From: Symsagittifera roscoffensis
Lineage: Eukaryota > Xenacoelomorpha > Acoela > Convolutidae
Assembly: GCF_963678635.1 (NCBI RefSeq)
Contig: NC_087062.1
Location: forward strand, 13,190,670 to 13,254,669
Direction: 5' to 3'
DNA: 64,000 nt
Shown: one piece after another, positions 31,482 through 42,430 of the stretch
Layout of the letters: each line of letters begins with the position of its first letter
Numbering within the stretch: the first letter of the stretch is position 1
The notes under the pieces: generated by a model
Database searches by the model: none
The model's input: only the letters and a program-made list of their open reading frames with translations
What the model was told of the DNA's origin: nothing
Translations under genes and position numbers: made by a program

Positions 31482-34312
31482 ATGGGCCATAAAAACAGAT
31501 TTGTAACATTCCTTCGCCCGAAACCTCATACCAACGGAAAATTCAGCTGGGTTATGAAACAACTGGCTAGTGTCTCAACACAGCTTCACGTGCTTTAACC
31601 GTCTCTAACAAAGCAAGTTCAATGTGGTCCATTAACATCGCGTCGACAAAGTCATTACTGTTGATGCTACCAGCCAAACCGCAGAAATTAAATTAGTTAT
31701 GTGCAAAATATTGAGCTCGTGGCTGGGTCTCAGTATCCCCAAACCACGAGGTCACTCCTAAAATTTGGAATCCTTAAGATTGCGCTGTGTAAAGAAAACT
31801 TTCTAGGACATCCGATTTGGGAAAAATAGGACCCCTGTGAATTAGTGAAACCAGAAACCCTCCGAATTGGGACCCCTCCGAATTGGTAAAGCATGATTCT
31901 TCCGGATTGGCAAATTGGCTCTTTCTCGTCGGTAAAAACATTATCCGATACCCTTCCGGATACGGCCTCAGAGCTTATTATGCAAAATCAACTAAGTAGG
32001 AAGGGTTTGTTCTGTCTCCAGACCCCTCCGGATTGAAGTCAGGCTGCTTATTCGACAATTTTCCTTAATTGTGAGGGTTCTTTTGACAAGCCTATTTTCG
32101 ACTTGACTGTCGTTTTCTAGGTTCCTTAACCAATCCTTAACGTCGAGAACAGTTTTTATCTTATTGACCTAAAATTTTTTGATCCGAGCTCAGAAGTCCT
32201 ATACTCTTCTAGTTCTATGCAAAAACCCGATCTAAAACAATTTAGTCGAAAAGTTTTGCCAAAATAATGCTATTTGGACCCCTCCGGATTGAAGAATCCG
32301 CTAGATCAAAGACGTTAAGTTCAATTTCGCTGGGGCCAGGAAGATTGTTGGCAAACGGGTCTTAAAACCTGTCAATCAACTAGTGTTTGTTGTCCGAACA
32401 ACAAACTTTATCGCCTTAACTCAAAAATTTCGAATTTCTTATTTTGTGGCGTTTCATTTTATCAAAAATCATGAAAAATTATGTTTAGAGACACAATTAG
32501 TTCTAACTACGTCCGAACTAAACTTAGCTGGTTCCTCTAGTTGTATTAGTGCAGTTCCGATGTTTCAAAAATCGATAAACTCTATTTCAAAATAAATCGT
32601 TATCTCAAAAAAATTCCGTTTCAAAAACATCGATATCTCAAAAATCGCGTTTTGTGGGGAGATTCAAAGTATCACAAGTTATCGTAAAAATTGCTTTGTT
32701 TGCGCTTTGTTTCACTGAAAAACGATATGGGACTACTAATACTTGCAGTAAAAATAGTAATATCAATCATATTATACCTTTCCGGATCCGTTCAATATCC
32801 AAAATAAATCGGAAATTTGCAAAACCCTTCCGGGTTGATTGCCGCAAATTAGCATTAATGCGCTTAAAAACTCAAAAACCCTACAGTACAGGCACCAGAA
32901 AAAGACCACAATTTTGATTGTAACGTTCTTGCTTGATATAAACGCCTGTAACAACAATATATCTAACAGCAACAAACGGGAGGGTCGAAACACATCTCGT
33001 CTGAGGGGACTTTTTTTCAACTAATTTTAGAATTTTTTACTGTCTCAGCTTTTTCGGATACTTTTTTTATTGTTTTTTTAAAAGTATTTTACTAGTTTTT
33101 GTTTGGTGTCTTGTATATTTTTAAGTTTTTCTATAACTAAATCCAGGAATCCGGATAAAATCCAGGAATCCAGGAATTCAAAAAAACTAAAGGCAGAAAA
33201 CTGGAAGGCTTCCGCGTTCCGAACCAACCTTCCGGCCTTCTGCTAAGGGACCTATATAGAGCATTCATTCGGTCGGAGTGCTTGTTAACGGGTCTGCCGA
33301 TCATGATGTTAGAAGAATAACTCCCAGGAGCGCCATAAAAACATATAAACGACTAGCTAGCGCCTAAACACAGCTTCACAAGCTTTTAGTCGTCTCTAAC
33401 AAAACCAGTTGAAAGTGTGGTCCATTAACATCGGATCGACAAAGTAGTTAATTTTTAAGACTATTGGCCAAATCACGCAAATTAACTTAGTTTTACGCAA
33501 AATAGTGAGCTCATGGCTGGGTCTCAGTATCACCAGACCACGAAGTCACTACTAAAAGCAGGGCTGTTACATATTATCATATTTCTGTTGTTTTTGTTCA
33601 GTAGATAAAAATCATCATATCCATCTGAGATGGATCAGTTTTTGTACTCAACTCCTAGCTTCTCATATTCCGGAAAACTATTTAGATGAAAAACAAGTTT
33701 CAGTCCCTTCTCAGGAGCCTTCCCAATTCTTGATTCCGGAGGAAGAGCGGTCTTGTTGTTGCTCAGGAAGGGTTGCAAAATCCTAACGATACCACTGAGA
33801 AATATCGAAAACTGCTCTGTACCAATCTGTAGCGCTTTTTCAGTAACTGCGAAATTTAAAGGTTGTGGCGTGTCTTTTTTTCGAACGAATTTAACAAAAA
33901 ATACTTCGTCATTGCAAATTGACCTTTCCCAATTCGTTTAATTGAGCAATTAACAATGATTGGCCATTTTTCTCACGCTGCTGCTAATAAAAATTCGTGG
34001 TTAACATGCATTTTGGCCGCCATTCTGGTCGAATGTCACAAATCGCTGTTGTTTTGTATTTCGATTAGCAGAATTGTCGTTCTAATTTTCGCGCTTTTTC
34101 AGTGGTTGCAAACTTTCAGGGTCGTGAATTGTCTTCATTTTCAAACGAATTTTTAAAATTGTTTTGTCACTCCAAATCAACCCTTCCGAGTTTGTTCAAT
34201 TGAACGATTTACATCCCCAATTGTCCAAAACAGCCAATTTTCTCACAAACTGCTTCAGATAAAAAAAATCAAATCTGACTTGCAGTGCAGGCCATTCTCG
34301 TCTGCTGTCACA
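31482..34312 (-). mobile_element. LTR sequence of element G after copy B
   Basis: Read on the minus strand it starts TGTGACAGCAGACGAGAATGG at 34,312, after CTGTCCGGATAGTA. It contains a diverged tandem repeat of about 280 bp (33.83-34.03 and 34.08-34.31 kb), then the GAGACCCAGCCATGAGCTC block, a block matching the repeated 81-codon frame of the 53-60 kb array, and a run of GACCCCTCCGAATTGG units (31.83-32.05 kb). A second GAGACCCAGCC block at 31.48-31.79 kb shows part of another LTR in tandem. 31,482 onward matches 43,806 onward almost throughout. Only chance frames are present. Confidence 0.75.
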
Positions 34313-34980
34313 TACTATCCGGACAGCGCGTTAAAAGTCCTCATTTAACTTCGAGTAGCTCATCAGATTGGTGTCAACGAACAGAATTTACAAAATGCAT
34401 GGAAAGAATTTTTATCCACATCAAATCAACGAGCTGCGTACTATAAGAGGCATCATACTACATTGCTATACCCTTCTAACAAATTCATTGGTCTGAACTC
34501 TGACAGTATGACCAGATAAGAAAAACTTTTTTGACTTTTAGTGTAGTTGTCTCAATTCAAACCTTTTTCTCCTGGAGGAAAAAAGTGTTGGGACGCAGGA
34601 GATTCCTGCCAACCAACAAACTAAAATTAAGCAACGTCGCTCTTTTCTTCCAACTTTCAAATGTTATTGGTCCTGACATATTAAAATTAAGCAACTCGGT
34701 GGCTAGAAGGAACAAAAAATCTCCTTCTTCAAGAGAGTACTCAAGTCTTTCATGCCACCACAAAGAGAACAATTTTCCTAGTTGATTAAAAACAATCACG
34801 CGGGCTGCAAAACTTTAAATATACTCTCCTTTCAAGTGTTTTTTTGACAACTCCGAGTTTTATTTTCTTCTTTTTTTTGTTACTCTTTTTTTCATTTTTC
34901 TTTTACTTTTAGTCGCTTAGAAGTTCTGAAACTTTTAAATTCTTCTAACTTTTCTTTTGCATCTTGTCAATCGACTTTCG
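34313..34980 (-). other. 3' UTR of copy B
   Basis: AT-rich sequence between the end of coding (34,981) and the LTR start. It contains the single arm (34.71-34.83 kb) that is duplicated and inverted in copy A, and GTTTGTTGGTTGGCAGGA-type sequence also seen in copy A near 11,360. No gene is seen. Confidence 0.65.
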
Positions 34981-36240
34981 TCACTGCTCCATGTCCTCCT
35001 CCTGCGACATCGACTCTGTAATTTCTGTTTCCGTGTCTTGAACCACATAGGTGGCCATTCTGGCTCTATTGGAGGCAGTCCTCCAACACCTCTGCTTTTT
35101 CACCCTTTGTTTGCAACAAGGTAGAGTGTCTAAATTAGTTTCAACATTTCTGCAGAAGCTGTTAAGGAGGCACAACGTCACTTTTCTCTCCAGATTTTTC
35201 GTCAATATTTCTTCTCTTTCACTTCCGTCACAATCAATCATTTTTAAAGTTCTCTTCACTGCGGTAGTTACTGAATTCCGATGTGTCATGAAAGCTCCCT
35301 TGAGATCTTCTGATCTTATGTCCATCTGATATGAGCTGTACATTCTGCTGTGCTTCGAAATATGCTTCCCTGCAAACTCGCACAACGATGCAGTCTTGTT
35401 GGCTCTGAGCTATGACATCAGTCGTCTTCTGGCCCATATTTTCTTTGTTTTCAGCAGAATGTTCAAGAATGTTCAGACAATCAATTTCTTCTTGCTGTTC
35501 TTTGGCCGGTGCTTCCTGTCAATTATTCTTCCAGCCATCAAATTCCCATCATAACTTCAACTATCACTAAGGTTATGGGCTGTGATGATTCTGGTAAACC
35601 AATTGGGAGCAGCTCTTCAGAGTCCTAAATCAACAGAAGATTACTTCGCCCAGGATACCACCATGTTTTTTTTAGCAAACAGTGGCATGGGATCTCATCA
35701 TGTGTCAACATTGATGCTTCTACAATTTCGTTCACCGACGCTTCGAGTAGTGGTTTCACTTCCAACATCAAACGGTGGATTTCATCACTATCATCTAGTG
35801 CATTGTAATCCGTTGCTGTTGATCCTTTCTGCTTGTGTCTTCAAAATCGCTGAAGTTCCGACTATCCCATGAACTTCTTTCCAAGTATTGGTTCGAACTC
35901 GTCCGTGGTTCTTCCTGGAACTGCTGAAGACACCTTACAGAGTGACTCGTAAAATTGTTCCAAAAATGTCGCAAATCTTACACCTTTTGGCGCTGAGAAA
36001 ACTTGATCCACTAACGTCCACGAAGAGTACTGGATATCGGCTTTGGCACATCAAAGCTATCGTCGAGTCTGCTAGGTATCGAGCTCCAGACGGTCTGCGA
36101 TAAGTTTTATTTTGCCTGATATTCATCTTCCTTTCTGTCGCTTCTCTCCATTTTCCTATTTGCTTCTGTTCAGTTTGTAACACTACCGGAAACAATTCTA
36201 CACTGACTAACTAATGTTTTTGTTCTAGATTCAATAAAGA
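34981..36240 (-). pseudogene. Copy B: C-terminal part of the accessory protein (Z-like)
   Basis: Minus-strand counterpart of 9.49-10.74 kb. It keeps KHISKHSRMYSSYQMDI, the cysteine segment (LLNSFC, LPCC, QRCW) and the acidic end SMSQEEDMEQ, and further upstream WREATERKMNIRQNKTYRRP and SRYPVLFVDV. Several frameshifts and small deletions break it. The cysteines conserved between diverged copies are the best sign of past selection in this protein. Confidence 0.6.
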
Positions 36241-37520
36241 CTCTTCATTTACTGCATGATAATCTGCGATTAGTTCTCTTTCCGTTTCCGTTTTCATCAC
36301 TATATTTCCAAAAAATATCGTCAAGTGTTTATGCTGTTCCGCCAGAGTTTTTGCGCAGTCAAGACCTCCGCACATATGACTCGGCAAGACCTCTGCAATA
36401 TTGACTCGGGCACCATGATGGCTTCAATAAGTCATTAACTCCAACAATATCATCAGGCTTGTCCCCAGTATAGCATCTGAGAATCACAATCCAAATTACA
36501 GCTTTTGTCGTCAGATTTCGGTATGAATGGTGCAGTCATTTTTCAACCAATACAAGTCCGAATTTATTTGGCAATGCTTTTTATTGGTAATAATCTTGAC
36601 AACCAGAATCATTACAACACAGCTGCTCTTTTGTAGTCGAAGTAACAACCAAGTATGACCTCCTTGATGAAAGGATTATATGCCATTCCAACAATACCCA
36701 ACACATAGTGGTATGACTTCTTTCTGATCTGTTCACAGTATTCACTGGACTTCAGCAGTGTCACCATCGATTCTCTCGTGAGCCTAAGCTTCTTATTTGA
36801 GAGTCTGTGGATCTCTTCGATCTTCCTTAAGCGTACTAGTTCCACAGGTTTTTTCATGTTCACTCGCAGTGGCTTGCTCTGGTGCATGTCCCACAGAGCT
36901 TGTAAGAGCAAGGACTTTGCTAGTTTACTGCCTTCTCTCAGCATTTCTGCACAGTTATTCAGCACTGGCACCAATATCTGTTCCAACCTAAGCCGGACAA
37001 AACAGAGTGCTTCTCTCCGTTTCGCACACGCTACTGCCGCTTCTTCACTGCTCATAAGGTCTCCTAAGCTTGTCATCAAGGGTACCTTCTTCTCCTTTGA
37101 ACTTTTGCTCTCTTCCGAATCATACTTTCCCATAGCCAGTCCCGTCATAGGCCAAGCAAGTCACAGTTGCAGATCAATTCTGACTTACGGTATTGCTTTT
37201 AGAGCATGTATTTTCGGAGTGGTTCGCATTTCTCCATCAAAATGACGTAGTATCTGCTCTCCGCGGCTAATTCACCAATTGATTCATCAATTTTGTAAGC
37301 ATTTCGGAAGAGACTAACACTCCATACGCCTTCTGCGTCCTTGTGGTGCCATGGATCTTTCCTTTCAAGTAACATTCCATGACACTTTTTATTTTCTAGA
37401 GCGATCAGGTGTACTCTTTCTGCGTTTCTGAATTCCATCACTTCCATGTATTCACCGGCGGGCTCGTCTATCAAGACTGTATCCAAACTGTCAATCAGTT
37501 AGATTCCACGGGGGTCGGCT
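36241..37520 (-). pseudogene. Copy B: helical region of accessory protein Y
   Basis: Minus-strand counterpart of 6.86-9.49 kb. The 178-codon frame 37,148-36,612 has EEAAVACAKRREALCFVRLRLEQI and IEEIHRLSNKKLRLTRESM. Upstream, 37,486-37,199 has LIDEPAGEYMEVMEFRNAERVHLIALE. The 0.73-kb repeat of copy A is present once here (36.6-36.3 kb), more diverged. Copy C lacks most of this region. Confidence 0.6.
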
Positions 37521-39010
37521 GTCCTATGATGCTTCCCGTTTTGTGATCCATGCATGATGGTCTGAAATCCCGAAGGGTACTTTCACCATACTGGCGGAGT
37601 CTTTCCATTTCTGGGTCCCGTAGCACGGCACCACTGTCCACTTTTCCTCCATCAATGCAACTCTTTCCATATCACAGCCTGTTCTATTCTCATGATCCCT
37701 GTGGTGGAATTCCCATTCTCCTTCTGGAACGGTACCCAATAAAAGTGCTCCGGCTGCGCCTTCTATTTTTCTCCTGCGGGGAGACTTCATTAAAAATTTC
37801 TTTTATAGTACTCACAATCTTGCCAGGCAAACAGTTGTCTGCATTCATAAAGGCTGGGGGAGGTTCCAGCGTAGAAGTTTCATATTCCGCTGTCGTTTCT
37901 AATTCTTCTTCGTCTTCGTCCAAGAAGTTGAAGTCCAGGCTAGACACACCATCTATTGAGGTTTTGTAGTCGTCCCTTCCCGCTTGGTGGGGAGCCTGCT
38001 CCATTGGCTCTTCCGGTTGATGTTCTTCTTTCTACTCTTCGTCTTGCTCTTCATTGTTCCCTGACCCTGAAATTCCTTGCCCATCGTTCATTGTTTCAAC
38101 TGGAAGCTTCGGCCTAAATAGCTTGTCTGCTGATCGGTCTCCACATTCTCCGATTTATATCACATTTTTCTGACAACCGAATGGCGCTAGAGCAGTCCTA
38201 GTCAGCAGTTTCCCAGTTATTGCCAAATCTGGACTCTCATTCACGACAACTAGTGCAGCTTCTTTCAATTCTGCTTTGCCTCTAATTGCAGTTGGCGCCA
38301 GTCTTCTTTAAATCTTCCAGATTTAGGCGTGGCTGCGTTCCTCATTCTTCTCTTCGTCGAATCTTTTACATATGAAAGCTGCGTGTATTGCAGCATGGCA
38401 GCATTTCTGCCATCAGTGCACGGGACCATCGAATAAGATAAATTTGACATCCTTCTATCGTTGGTATCGGAGGCTCTCACCCTGGGAGTGCGCGCTACGG
38501 ATTCTGCTCAGAGCAACATGCTTCGAACTGAAGGAAATTCAGGTACTTTTTCATGAACGCCCCTGTCGTCATTTCCTTTCCTAACTTTCTGGTATGAGAC
38601 TATCAGTCGCGATATTTTTGTTATTTCGCCATTCGTTTTGCCGTAAGGATGCCCTTTATCCAGTTCGCCCATTCGGTCACGGAAGTGGTTATTGAAATTT
38701 AACGCTGTCATATCTGGCTCTGCTATTTTCGCAAACAGGAATTCTTCACTCATTGCCTCACGTAGCGCATTCTGCTCACAACAATTAAGTGTAATCCCTT
38801 CCACTACTGAAATGAGGTTCAGATGCAACACCAATCTCACCCAGGTTTCCATTTTTGCGTCAGGGAACGCGAGCGTCACTGCTGGACCGTATATCACCGC
38901 AAAAAACTCGCTGACGCCCCCTGATCAGTGCTAAGATATCTGTCCTCATAGCTAGGGATAAATCGGTAATTAGGGGCATGCCTCCCGCATAACCTCTCAA
39001 TGTCAAATTT
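37521..39010 (-). pseudogene. Copy B: acidic linker and central region of accessory protein Y
   Basis: Frames 38,004-37,690 (SSLDFNFLDEDEEELETTAEYE), 37,790-37,524 (SPRRRKIEGAAGALLLGTVPEGEWEFHHRDH), 38,480-38,265 and 38,897-38,508 (VIYGPAVTLAFPDA-like, then FNNHFRDRMGELDKG). They match 5.3-6.6 kb of copy A in the same order. There are multiple frameshifts and stops. Confidence 0.6.
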
Positions 39011-40860
39011 TTTCAGGTTGTAGACGTTTTTATGTCAAACTTTTTCTCATTCTCCCTCATCTGCTCGGGGTAGCGGGTTGAAGTCATCAACTCTCTTAAC
39101 TTTCCATGTGTTACTGCAATTAGTGTCAAGAGCCCGTCCAGTTCGAGATTCTGTAGTCCCTCGGTCAGCAGGACTGCTTTTCACTTTCTGAAGTTTACTG
39201 ATCCGAACGTCACAAACAGTCCCAGGATCATTACGATAGATAATTCCGTATTAGAAAGCATATTGAGGAGTTCCTGTATATGATAGAGAGAGTTCCCTGG
39301 GTAAATTTTCTCCAGCAATGACGCGGTCTATCCTGCTCCCAACACTTTTAACTTGCTATCCGTCTCCTCAAAACCTTCTTCTCCTCTCACGTTCTCTGTC
39401 CAGAATGCCTCGGGTGTTATCTGGCACATCCTGTCTATGAAATCTGCTGACTTTTTTCTTCATGTTCCTCTAAATTCAATTATCTCATTAGGTAAGCGCG
39501 AATCTATGCGATCATCGCTGAGTCTCGCTCGAAGTAGTCCGGCGCCAATGGTGCTATTTGAGAAGTCAAGTGCAGCCTTTTGCTTACCTCCGATTTCGTT
39601 GCCAAAACCAAGTGAATTTTCGTTTCTTTGGCGTTCTGCCTCTTTGGCTTCTCTTCCTCGTCGATCTCCATTTCTCTAAACCACAGGCCATTAGGTATCT
39701 CCACTATCACTTGATGGTCGTCGTTGATTCCTGGCTTTATCTTGAGTTTTTTGCTGAAATTGGACAGCTCCAATCCAAACATTTCGTCTAACACCAACAT
39801 GTGCAGCCAATGGTCTTTCAATCCTCTCCTAGCGTTTGAGATATCTGATCATACTGTAGGCAATTCTGACCGAAGAGGTATCAGATTCCTCGAATCCACT
39901 CCACATTTTGGGGCAGGTCTGATCGCATCAGATTTAACCTTCTGAGAGGAGCGCTATCAGTTCATACACAAATTTCAATCCATCCGGGATGTGTGCATAT
40001 CACGGGGATAACACAAATACTGGCTTCGGAGTTATCTTCTGTAAACCGCCATCTTTCAAAACGTCCATAATCTAGCCCATGTACTCCAGAACCTCTTTGA
40101 TCGCTGGCCACAAGGTAAATTCCGCCGTTGCTGGCTCTCTGAGTCTGCTCAAGATACCTCTGCTGTGGAAGTGATCATTAACGCCGGCAAACACGATTGT
40201 TATCGGATTCATTTTGGTTTGTCGTTAAACCCCAATGGCCTATGATGTGGATTGCATCCAATCTAGGTCGATTTCCGCCAATTTTATCACATCAGGCCAG
40301 AAAAAGAACTTAGAGGTGTTCACGAAGTCCGAGCTCGCAAGAACTAGTATATTCGTGTTTCTCATCTCTGTTTTGTCGTATGCAGCGAAGATGGTCTCAT
40401 CTATTCTGAGTCTCAATTCACCAGAACGTTCAGAATCTTGTGTTACTTGCTTCCGAAACGCTCTTTCTTTCACTTGGGCTGGGGCGCTCACAATTGTTTG
40501 AACATCTTGACATGTTGCCCAGTGGGTGCTGTTCTCGTCAAGAATCTACCGTGCTGCTGTCATAGAGCTGAAGTTGATTTCTGCTGCTATCAACCAGTCC
40601 AGTCCATTCAGAATTCTCATTGCATCAAATTTCCTTGTCTGATGATTCAGTTTCATCGAATCCTTCTAGTAAATGTGCCAAGGGGACAGTGTCGGTCTTG
40701 ACTACATCAGGGAACTTCTATCTGAACGTCGCTCTTCCCTGCTCGTATTCGTCGTCGTCTCGGATCTGGAGGTGCTTGAGGCTGTATCCGTCGTCTGATT
40801 GACTGGTTCCAACCTTAGTCGGGTATGAATGGTCTCTCTTGCTGGTGCTTCACCCAGTCA
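39011..40860 (-). pseudogene. Copy B: N-terminal region of accessory protein Y with SGNH-like motifs
   Basis: Counterpart of 3.2-5.2 kb. The minus-strand frame 40,491-40,240 contains ILVLASSDFVNTSKFFFWPD. The next patch, read from about 40,212 down, is MNPITIVFAGVNDHFHSRG, keeping the GxND block. Frame 39,821-39,504 has WLHMLVLDEMFGLELSNFSKKL. Frames shift several times. Conservation of ASSD and GxND in A, B and C supports a real second SGNH-like domain. Confidence 0.6.
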
Positions 40861-40873
40861 ATCCAACAAATCT

Positions 40874-41011
40874 GACCTCGATTCCTGCTCACTCGAGCTC
40901 TGCATCACCTGTGGCACGGCTGGGATTGATCCCAAGCGTTTCTGCAGATTAGGGATCATTCCCAGTCGTGCCACAAGTGACACAGAGCTCGAGTGAGCCG
41001 GAATCGAGGTC
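40874..41011. repeat. 60-bp inverted repeat inside the accessory gene (copy B)
   Basis: Arms 40,874-40,933 and 40,952-41,011 with an 18-bp spacer; about six mismatches. Each arm runs between GACCTCGATTCC and TGATCCC-like ends and contains CTCACTCGAGCTCTG. Copy A has one equivalent stretch (around 3,050-3,085) and no hairpin, so an inverted duplication arose in the B/C lineage. Confidence 0.9.
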
Positions 41012-41019
41012 GGAAGTGT

Positions 41020-41345
41020 TGAATCGACTAGGTAAGGCACCAGCGAGAAGGATTGGACGCTTCCTCCGTTCTTAGGGCTCCAGTGTCGAAGAAAAGCTCC
41101 ACCTCCAATTCGTCTAAGTGTTCCTGGAAGACACGGTTCAACCAGGCTTGTCCGGTTTTAATAGTGTCGAAGTGTATTCCGTCAGTGGTGGCCTGCTTCC
41201 GTTCCAATTACTCAAAAAATTCATTTTTCTAGCTGAGGTTGTCAGCTTTCTGGTGCTTATCACGCATCTGGGCTCGATTACTATGTGGTAGCCATCCAAT
41301 CTGACTATCCAACGACCAATGCAATTCTTGTCCATCGAGTATGTT
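41020..41345 (-). pseudogene. Copy B: RNase H fragment fused to SGNH C-terminus
   Basis: Minus strand: YSMDKNCIGRWIVRLDGY followed by a frame with KHQKADNLS is the C-terminal part of gypsy RNase H (the ADxLS motif). It passes, around 41,190-41,215, into ATTDGIHFDTI and WLNRVFQEHLDELEVELF, the block V end of the SGNH domain seen at 2,850-2,950. The DGIH Asp and His are at 41,183-41,181 and 41,174-41,172. Everything between RNase H and the SGNH end, including integrase, the macro domain and SGNH blocks I-III, is deleted. Confidence 0.8.
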
Positions 41346-41386
41346 TTCGAGAGTCACGGCTGAAATAGTGAAATCTTGGACTTGTT

Positions 41387-41590
41387 CTAATGGAGTAGAT
41401 TCAATCGTTTATCTACAATTCCCATTACATTCCGTTTCACTTCCCGTCCCATTCTCATCCAGAGAGGGGTTTGGATCTCTACCTCCAGCATTGGCCTTTT
41501 GTCTTCCGAGCCCTTGTAACTCCTTGTTTCAACTTTTCCCAATGAAGTTTTCTTCCCTTTTACGTCCCGAGTGTTCTCGGTTCTTTCCAC
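41387..41590 (-). pseudogene. Copy B: gag N-terminus of element G
   Basis: 67 codons: MERTENTRDVKGKKTSLGKV, then LEVEIQTPLWMRMGREVKRN. Homologous to the inverted gag starts at 28.2 and 30.7 kb. It is strongly basic at the start. It runs almost directly into the RNase H fragment (41,345), so about all of gag, protease, RT and early RNase H is deleted. Confidence 0.65.
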
Positions 41591-42430
41591 AAAAGGGTCG
41601 TTCCCTGATTTTCTTTGTTTCTTTGGTATAAGTTTCTTAGAGAGAGCAATGATTTAGCTTAGGTATTCTCCAATCGTCTAGACTCATCCTAATCTATTGC
41701 TCTCTACTTTCACTCACCTGATTCACTTGTTACTGTATGTTTTATCTGACAACTGATAAATTTAACACATTACGATAATCTCCAAAAATTTTAACTATCA
41801 AGTGACCACTAATCTTTTTAAGTTATCACAGTACATCGTTTACACAATTTATTCAAAGCAATTGATTATTGGTTATTGGACAAAAAACAAGCACAGTCTG
41901 ATGATGTCAATGTCTTTAGAAAATAGTGTAGTCATGTAGTCATGTGTTTTTCAATTGGTTCTTCGCAATTCATTAGTCGAATTGTTTTCTGAACAAAGAG
42001 TTTTTCCCGTTTAATGCCTAAACAGACAAAACATGAAGGCAATATTTATCTAAAGTGGGCATCTATCACACCCACTGAATTCTGTGTTACCTATCTGACT
42101 TCGAATTGCCCGAGCTAGACCTACTAAAAATTTTATGGCAACCACTCTTCCAAAAAAATTTTTTTGGATTTCATTCCAATCAAATCAGTGTCGAGTTCTG
42201 TTTTTGGTTAGACCTAGAGTCCCATATCTCCGACTTTAGACCTGTTTTGGTTCTACTATGATCTTTTCAGATTTTTTAAAGGCAAGTTACCTGTGCAGTC
42301 ACTGGCTTCCTGTCTTTGTCGGTCTGCCTATTTGTTCTAATATCTCAATACTATTCAAGAAATATAGTGTTTTCGTTTACGTACGTACTAGGTTCCCTAC
42401 GATTGCGTTCGTTAAAATAGTTCTCCCTGA
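41591..42430 (-). other. 5' leader of copy B
   Basis: AT-rich, no gene. It resembles the leaders at 28.24-28.74 and 30.71-31.48 kb in order and in many short matches. It lies between the gag start and LTR-type sequence, as expected for an element read on the minus strand. No convincing primer-binding site could be picked out. Confidence 0.6.
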
